Part shown: piece by piece, positions 57,852-64,000 of the stretch
Layout: the number at the start of each line of letters is the position of its first letter
How positions within the stretch are numbered: position 1 is the first letter of the stretch
Assembly: GCA_963920575.1 (NCBI GenBank)
Contig: OY986971.1
Span: forward strand, 12,154,779-12,218,778
DNA: 64,000 bases
Direction: 5' to 3'
From: Narthecium ossifragum
Taxonomy: Eukaryota > Streptophyta > Magnoliopsida > Dioscoreales > Nartheciaceae
The notes under the pieces: model-generated
The model's input: the letters and a program-made list of their open reading frames with translations, nothing else
What the model was told of the DNA's origin: nothing
Database searches by the model: none
Translations under genes and position numbers: made by a program

Positions 57852-59297
57852 TGATGAGTCACTAATTATTCATAATTAAACCCCTTAAATTACCTTTGTT
57901 AGCCCGAGAGTGTTTGTATTTGATAGTTTGTTAGTTGATTTCAGGTTTAACGAAGATTCAAGTTAGAAAATACAGAAAAAGGCTAATATGTTGAAATTAC
58001 GCCGCTTCGCTGTCAGTTTGAAAAGAATTCGTCAAACTCTTCATATAAATCCTAAATTCCTGAAATTTGGAGAATTTGTAGAAAACATCACGACAAACAA
58101 CTTTCATGTTGGAGACATTGCGAGATTCCTGACAAATTAATAGCATCTTTGAATACTATGAAAATAAACAGATGCTGAGAAACTGGTCCATCGATGTTCA
58201 GGAGAATATTCGCTAAATATTCCAGATAAGTCCAAATATTATGAAATCTTCGGAAGAAGACAGAAGGCTAACTAATCTACATCTTTCATGTTCGACTCAC
58301 TTGCAAATTCCGGCTTGAAAAGACCCAGTTGCGACCGGAATAGACTGCCAGGAATTAATCTAGTAAATCCGAGTTGTGAAAGAAGTCTAACTTAGCCAGA
58401 ACCCTAATTTCGGGAGTTCTCCTATAAATAGGATTATTCCTTCCGAATTTTTCATCTTTTGGGGAGAAAAATCAGAGAGAAAAAGGAGAAGGCTAGGGTT
58501 TGAAGACGGAGATCTTTTCGCGGGGATCGATAGCTTCCTTCCCAACACCTACGGATCTTTCTCAAGAGATGATTAGCTAATTTCTAAACTTAGGGATCTC
58601 ATGAAACCCTAGTGTAACTTTTTGTATTCTTTGGTTTGAATCTTGTACTCTTATCAAGACATGATCCTATGAATTTGCTTTTTATTTTTAATAGAATTGA
58701 AGGAACGGAGTTCCCTTGATATACTTTCAGTTCTACATGATTTCTGTGATTGATTGTAGAGATTCAAAGAATGGTTTTCGTGTGATTTATGGTTTGCTAG
58801 TGAGATAGGCTATGCTAAGCTAGGATAGGTTGTGTCAAGGTCATTAGGAGTAGTATAACTTAAAGTAATTGTAACACCGAAGAAAATCTATGTCAAGAAA
58901 GATAGGTTATGTCGTTATTAACATAAATCTTATTTTAGGGATTCATATGAGCTTGTAGCCATATGATCCATAATGTTTAGAGAAGGAGACAAGAGGATAA
59001 CTAAAGAATACAGAAAGTGAAACTAAGGTGGATTGAGTAATCCCTAGGTATTTCTCATTAGTTTAACAACTTTTACTTGCTTTCATTAGATAGTTTTAGT
59101 TAATTCAAACTTATCATTGCTTCTTTTGCTTAGATTTAGAGTTTGAGAATTGAATTCAATATTTCCTGGTAAATTCTCTGTGGTTCGACTCTGGACTTCA
59201 CCGCTATTCTACCTAGTAGTGTAGTGATTGAATAAGAATTATAAATTAATATTTGATCAAGTTTGCAATGTTTTAACGACACGTTCACAACACATCA
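57852..59297 (+). repeat. 3' LTR of element E (1446 bp)
   Basis: Begins TGATGAGTCAC, ends CAACACATCA, TATA at 58422-58431. Differs from the 5' LTR by scattered substitutions. Confidence 0.93.
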
Positions 59298-59302
59298 GCT
59301 AC

Positions 59303-59775
59303 CAGGAATACTTTGGGCACACCGTACTACTCCCAATGGATCTACTGGAGAAACCCCTTTTTCCCTGGCATTTCGACATGAGGCAGTGATCCCGGTCGAG
59401 ATTGGAAAACCAAGCCTCAGAACGACCAATAGGCCAGAACCGGAACAGAATGGTGATGCCTTGAGGATAGACCTCGACTTGCTTGAGGAGAATAGAGATG
59501 AAGCATGAATCCAAGTTGCGGCTTCTCGACAGAAAGTAGCCCGCTTCTACAACTCCAGAGTCAAGGAAAGATCATTTGCCCCGGGAGAACTAGTGCTAAG
59601 GAAGGCAGACTTCGACACTACCCGACCAGGGTCCCACAAGCTTGATCCTATTTGGGCAGGTCCTTACAGAGTAGTTAAGCGGAGGCACATTGGGACATAC
59701 GAGCTGCAAACCTTAGATGGCGATGTGTTGCCTCGCATATGGCACGCCCAAAACCTCCGGAAGTATTTCCAATAA
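59303..59775 (+). pseudogene. Integrase C-terminal part of element D
   Basis: Continues the integrase interrupted at 50478: LWAHRTTPNGSTGETPFSLA, then a TGA at 59506, VARFYNSRVKERSFAPGELV, DPIWAGPYRVV and a short tail ending TAA at 59773. These are the usual Ty3 integrase C-terminal blocks. Confidence 0.88.
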
Positions 59776-60524
59776 AATTGAAGTACTCGCTTCAACCCCT
59801 ATGTAATAAACGGCATAGACATCTTGTTTGCGCCGCCAGTTGTTTCTGTGCAATAAAGTTCTTTTATTCCTAGTTTCAAAAAAAAAATTTAAGTCTCAGC
59901 TAGTCATACTATAAAGCCTTGGCTTCGCCAAGCACTCGACTTCGACCAATGCTCGAGGTCAAATCATAAATAAGCCTTGGCTTCGCCAAGCACTCGATCT
60001 CGACCAATGCTCGAGATCGGTTCCCGAAAGCCTTGGCTTCGCCAAGCACTCGACTTCGACCAATGCTCGAGGTTAAATTATAAATAAGCCTTCGCTTCGC
60101 CAAGCGTTCGATCTCGACCAATGCTCGAGATCAGTTCCCAAAGCCTTGTCTTCGCCAAGCGCTCGATCTCGACCAATGCTTGAGATCAGTTCCCAAAGCC
60201 TTGACTTCGCCAAGCACTCAACCTCGACCAAAGCTCGAGATCAATTTGCAAAGCCTTGGGCTCTCCAAACACTTGACGAGGTCAGACCAAGGATGCTTAG
60301 AAAAATTATACAATCAAATGTGGCGGCTCCTCAAGGACTCAACAGAGTTGACAAAGGGAATTTTGTTGAGTGTTGATTACAAAATCCCTATTATGTGAAG
60401 CTGTTACCAAAAAAAAAAAAAAAAAAGACAAAGAGAAAAGAAGAAATCTCCGTCCCCGGAAGTAGAACGGTCTTACTCCCATCCCGAGCCACTTCTTAGC
60501 TCGGCCAGGGAGTAGGGCGGCTCG
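59776..60524 (+). other. 3' region of element D
   Basis: Non-coding. It includes the tandem array 59914-60293, a poly-A run (60410-60426) and a purine-rich end (GGGAGTAGGGCGGCTCG) at the 3' LTR. Possible polyadenylation motif AATAAA near 59852. Confidence 0.6.
59914..60293 (+). repeat. Tandem array of 55-58-bp hairpin units
   Basis: Six full units start at 59914, 59972, 60028, 60086, 60141 and 60196, with a partial one at 60251. Each has CTTGGCTTCGCCAAG (a short hairpin) and a second inverted repeat, GATCTCGA/TCGAGATC or GACTTCGA/TCGAGGTC, around CCAATGC. Units 1 and 3 (58 bp) and units 2 and 4 are two alternating types. Confidence 0.9.
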
Positions 60525-60978
60525 TGATAGTGCAAAAATATCTCGATAAGATAGCAGGAGATATCACTGGCAAATCAACCACGATCATACCAATCCACTT
60601 GGAGATACGCTAATATCCTACCTTCCTTGTACGCTAAGTTGCGTTAAGACATGGTAAGATCTTAACGTATCATGTGAGATCCGTTAAGATCACATGTGTA
60701 TCCACTGGACTCTCCTCCACCTATAAATAGAGCAGCACCCGTCGTTCACAAGGATCTTTTTCTCGGCCCCGAAACTCTGATAAAATACTGTCACGAGTTC
60801 TTGAATCCAAACTTAGGCATCGGAGGAGAGTCCCGAGGCCACCCGGCCTCGGATTTCCTTTGATCTTTATCCCTCTACAGGGCTGGCGGTCGTCTCCCCT
60901 GACGCTTCGAAGATCCTTCGTCTTCTCCGAAGCTTTTGCAACTAACATTTGTCCTCTTTACAGATCCGTGTATCATCA
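60525..60978 (+). repeat. 3' LTR of element D (454 bp)
   Basis: Begins TGATAGTGCAA, ends TGTATCATCA; TATA CTATAAATAG at 60721-60730; followed by the AGTTA duplication. Confidence 0.93.
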
Positions 60979-61285
60979 AGTTACATGGGTGAGCTCAATT
61001 ATTTCATTGGAATACAAATGATGCAAACTTGATGAAGAATTTTTATTAGTCAAACCAAGTATACTAGAGATCTACTCAAGATGTTTGACATGTACCAAAC
61101 CAAACCCACTGGAACCCCCATGAGTACCACAATAAAATTGGACAAGGATGAAGATGGGAAATTCGTTGATCAAACATTTTATAGATGGATGATTGGTTCT
61201 TTACTCTATTTTACCTCTACTAAACTAGACATCATGTTTAGTGTTTTCCTGCTACAAGCGTTTTGCTTGTAAGCCTTCCAAGCTC
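60979..61285 (+). pseudogene. Copia RT/RNase H fragment, second part
   Basis: Resumes the Copia frame: MGELNYFIGIQ, two adjacent stops near 61030, then IFISQTKYTRDLLKMF, TPMSTTIKLDKDEDGK, IGSLLYFTSTKLDIMFSV, followed by a frameshift. It is cut by the N gap at 61286. Together with 42761-42903 it is a single Copia copy split by element D. Confidence 0.87.
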
Positions 61286-61485
61286 NNNNNNNNNNNNNNN
61301 NNNNNNNNNNNNNNNNNNNNNNNNNNNNNNNNNNNNNNNNNNNNNNNNNNNNNNNNNNNNNNNNNNNNNNNNNNNNNNNNNNNNNNNNNNNNNNNNNNNN
61401 NNNNNNNNNNNNNNNNNNNNNNNNNNNNNNNNNNNNNNNNNNNNNNNNNNNNNNNNNNNNNNNNNNNNNNNNNNNNNNNNNNNNN
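61286..61485. other. Assembly gap (200 N)
   Basis: Unsequenced; true length unknown. The two ORFs crossing it are artefacts. Confidence 1.
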
Positions 61486-62807
61486 AACCTTAGTTGAGCT
61501 ACGGATTAAACGATCCTAGCTTGGGCGTGACAACTTGTCTAAAGGACAGCTGGTCAGCCCTTGGACAATCAATCGCCCCGTGGAACGATCGAATCGATCA
61601 GTCCATAGATGATCGATCGGGCTCGATGTCGGCACCGCCAAGACATGTCCAAATAAGGACACTTAACCAACGTGGAACGATCGATTGGTCTGTGGGACGA
61701 TCGATCGGTGACGTGGACGATTCATCGTCCAGATCGGTCTTGAGCTTATAAGAACCCGTGGGAACCCTCTGTTTTCTCTTTTTCTCTTCTCTCTTCATCG
61801 TTCCATCAATTCAAGGAGGGAGCTCGATCAAGAGGCTTCGAGAGAACAGCAGCAAGGAGAGGAACACATCAAGGGCTTGCCTACAGGGATTAATCGATTA
61901 TTAATCATCGAATTGCTTAGTTAGGTAGGATTCTTCACTCTTAGGCTTGTTTAGGTGTTCTTGGTTGTTTTATTGCTTAATTAGTTGATCAATCTATGCT
62001 AGATGGTTATCCTAGGTATGATTAATATGTGCTGGATTTTGGTTGGATTTAAACCGGATTTAAGTGGGGTTTTCCTTGATTTATTCCTAGATTTTTGTTT
62101 TAATTAGAACAACTATGTTCTAGCTTGTTTTCTGACTTTTACGTGCATGATCTCAGTTTATCGTCAACATGACAGTAGTATATCTCTGAGTTAGAATTCT
62201 ATTCCTCTTGGCTTCATAATTTTCGGATTTATGTACGATGTATTGTGAATTAAATGGTCAGGCTGTGCAGAACAGAGCAATTAGTTTAATTAGTGAAATT
62301 AAGTAGTTTGTCTTTACCTGATCGATCCGATTTTTGGATATGTGATTTGCCGTATGTAATTGAGTGGGCATATCCAGTTTCATATCAATCGGATGGTTAG
62401 ATTAGAAGTTATGATTTTTTGAAGTTAGTAGTAGCTCGTTTGCTTTAATTCGTTAAAATCGAGCTTTTCATTATTGTATGATATATCTTATTATATTGCG
62501 TAGGCCCTGCGTGTGACATGTGGGTAAATCAAGGGTTTCTCATCCCTTTGGATTTGTAGAATAAATATTTGCTTTCCTTAGTCCACTGCTATGTATACCC
62601 ATTGACGAGCCATAGGCTACGCCCAGACTTGTATCTTATTTGACATACTGTTGCATGCTTTTACTTCTATATTTGTATCTGAGCATTACATGCATTTGAT
62701 TGTACTAGAAGTGTTAGGCTAGGATGTGGGCGATGGGTTGATCATCGATCTGAGAGCTCGAGCAGCTCGGATCTAGCCTTAGGACCGAGGCGGGGTAGTA
62801 AGGCTAA
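61486..62807 (+). repeat. LTR of the TGTGAGGACC family, truncated on both sides
   Basis: Aligns with solo LTR I from about 17440 on (CTAGCTTGGGCGTGA region, ACAGCTGGTCAGCCCTTGG). Palindrome cluster about 61560-61735 (CGATCGATCGG, CGATCGATTGG) and a TATA-like CTTATAAG (61745-61752). The left end is in the gap; the right end is cut by the LTR at 62808. Confidence 0.7.
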
Positions 62808-64000
62808 TGAGTGAATGAAAGTGCACTCTGAACAGTCTTATAACCATCTTAATTGTTAAATTCTTTAGCCTTAATCAACCTCTTTAGTGCTATTTTTACA
62901 CTTATATATTGCTTCACAAAGATTGGTTGAAAAATGCAGGAAATTGGAATTAAAAGGAGCAAATAAGCTGATTCGCATTATATGGGTAAACTTGGAAGAT
63001 TAAACTGTACTTATTCATGAAGAACAAGATGATGTGCCGTATATTACTGGAAATATCTTTAAGTCTAGTTTCTGTAGAATTTTACGGTTCGTGATTTCGA
63101 GTTTCCTAAAGAAAGTTACAGCATTTTGGTACCAATGCGCAGTGCTGAATAAATAGTGACGATCGACCGTCACATCATCCGCGAGATCGACCGTCGTGCT
63201 CACACTATGCTCATGGTCGACCGTGACATCGACCGTCAGCCTCTGTCAAGAAAAACACTTCTCAGGATCGATGCAATGATCGACCACCGCTCTTCCAAAT
63301 TAATTTGTACAGTTGACGGTCGACCTTCAGGTCTCACGGTCGACCGCCATATCAGCCGCGAGCGTATAACGGATCCGGATCTAACCCGAGTTTAAGCCTA
63401 TAAATAGGATACTTAAGGTTATCAAAGGGAGATTATTGAGGACTTTCAGGAGGACTTTTCTGGAGCATCTGGAGGAGAGGAAGCCACGTTATAGATTTGT
63501 TTTCTTCGTCTTTCTTTCTTTATTTTTCCTTAAACACTTTTGTCGTTTTCATGATGAACATGAGTGACTAGTTTTTTCTAAGGTACCGATGTAGCCTAAC
63601 ATAATCATTATATGTTATTGAATCATGGTTATTTAATTAGTTTATATTTCTTGTTTCATTCATTATTATAACTGAGATCTTAAATACCTTTATCTAGCCA
63701 ATAGAAGTATTGTAGATTGTTTTATGTGAGATTGGTCGAGGGTTCATTCCCTAATCTTGCAGGATCTATGAATGAATTAGTTTATGTCAAAGCTAGGTTC
63801 AAGCTAAGACAATTCTTGATTCATAACTGTTCTTCAGCGCTTAATGGATTCTTGATTGACACTTAGCTATGGGTTCATTAACAAGAGTTGATTGAGGGTA
63901 CTTGGTGCAGACCGCAGCCGAACGGATAATCATACCGGAAGAACAAACCCTTGGAAGTAAACTGAGATTTTGTTGATTCAATGCATAGAATAAGGATGTT
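62808..64000 (+). repeat. LTR of the element A / solo IV family, right end outside window
   Basis: Begins TGAGTGAATGAAAGTGCACT; the left flank is GCTAA. The conserved block around 63030-63130 (GATGATGTGCCGTATAT, TTTTACGGTTCGTGATTTCG) is shared with elements 1, 2, A and solo IV. The array 63158-63365 uses GGTCGACC-type sites; TATA CTATAAATAG at 63398-63407. Whether it is a solo LTR or the 5' LTR of an element cannot be seen. Confidence 0.8.
63158..63365. promoter_or_regulatory. GGTCGACC-type palindrome array
   Basis: About ten sites (GATCGACCGTC, GGTCGACCGT, ACGGTCGACCGCC), ending about 40 bp before the TATA box. The same core as the array at 21050-21470, which lies in an otherwise different LTR. 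Confidence 0.55.

Larger units (their letters stand above)
50479..59297 (+). mobile_element. Element E: pol-deleted Athila-type element inside element D integrase
   Basis: Complete 8819-bp element with LTRs 50479-51927 and 57852-59297 and the perfect duplication GCTAC (50474-50478 and 59298-59302). It has a tRNA-Asp primer site, gag, protease, only the final codons of pol, and the long 3' region shared with element C. RT, RNase H and integrase are gone, so it depended on another element. Confidence 0.94.
42904..60978 (+). mobile_element. Element D: Tat-type Ty3 retrotransposon, 18 kb with nested insertions
   Basis: LTRs 42904-43355 and 60525-60978 are flanked by the perfect duplication AGTTA (42899-42903 and 60979-60983). 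Interior: tRNA-Lys primer site, long leader, gag, protease, RT, RNase H, a second RNase H, integrase, and a 3' region with tandem repeats. Removing solo LTR IV and element E leaves about 8.4 kb. RT wording (VDFTNLNKACPKDSYPL) and dual RNase H mark the Tat lineage. Stops and frameshifts are spread over the coding part. Confidence 0.93.

Noticed and set aside
59914..60293. Possible CRISPR-like array (regular repeats of 55-58 bp)
   Set aside because: Units are contiguous tandem repeats without unique spacers, in a plant retrotransposon.
60146..60398. Two plus ORFs in the 3' region of element D
   Set aside because: They read through the tandem hairpin array; an effect of repeat length, not a gene.
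61241..61519. ORFs crossing the N gap
   Set aside because: Frames consist mostly of unknown bases.

Overview
The window is almost wholly transposable-element DNA from a flowering plant. The evidence is stacked LTR retrotransposons of plant-specific lineages: Ty3 Athila-type elements primed by tRNA-Asp, a Ty3 Tat-type element with a second RNase H and a tRNA-Lys primer site, and a Copia fragment resembling the SIRE group. There is also a Helitron-like unit. I see no intact cellular gene, no tRNA or rRNA gene and no CRISPR array. The species cannot be named from the sequence. A 200-base N run (61286-61485) shows this is an assembled scaffold.

Layout. 1-5822 is a pol-less Athila-like element (element 1), its 5' LTR cut by the window edge. 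It sits in a minus-strand relative (element A: 5823-8610 continued at 16083-16509). Element A is also split, inside its 5' LTR, by element 2 (8611-16082, duplication AGGAT). 16510-17279 is the 3' part of an older plus-strand LTR of the same family. A 2.3 kb solo LTR (17291-19606, TTTAG) follows, then a minus-strand decayed ORF like the 'putative plant transposon protein' group (19614-20860), with an LTR-like promoter. 22706 to about 28435 is a Helitron-like unit on the minus strand. It carries duplicated exon-like segments and is itself hit by a second solo LTR (23938-26237, CAATT). A third solo LTR is at 28535-31519 (TGTGC).

Element C (42308 down to 31791, minus) is the only Athila copy with all domains: gag, protease, RT, RNase H and integrase, all carrying stops and frameshifts. 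From 42761 a Copia polyprotein fragment is split by an 18 kb Tat element (element D, 42904-60978, AGTTA) and resumes at 60979. Element D carries a small solo LTR (43528-44352), and its integrase is split by a pol-less Athila element (element E, 50479-59297, GCTAC). After the N gap come two more LTR pieces (61486-62807 and 62808 to the window end).

How the parts relate. Elements 1, 2 and A carry gag or gag plus protease and then a shared unknown in-frame module where RT should start. Element E is an Athila relative that lost pol but kept its last codons. They probably depended on full-length relatives such as element C. The least explained signals are: arrays of GATC- or GTCGAC-centred palindromes in the U3 regions, variable between otherwise conserved LTR flanks; and several hairpins in 3' regions that are conserved, some with paired changes, between elements.
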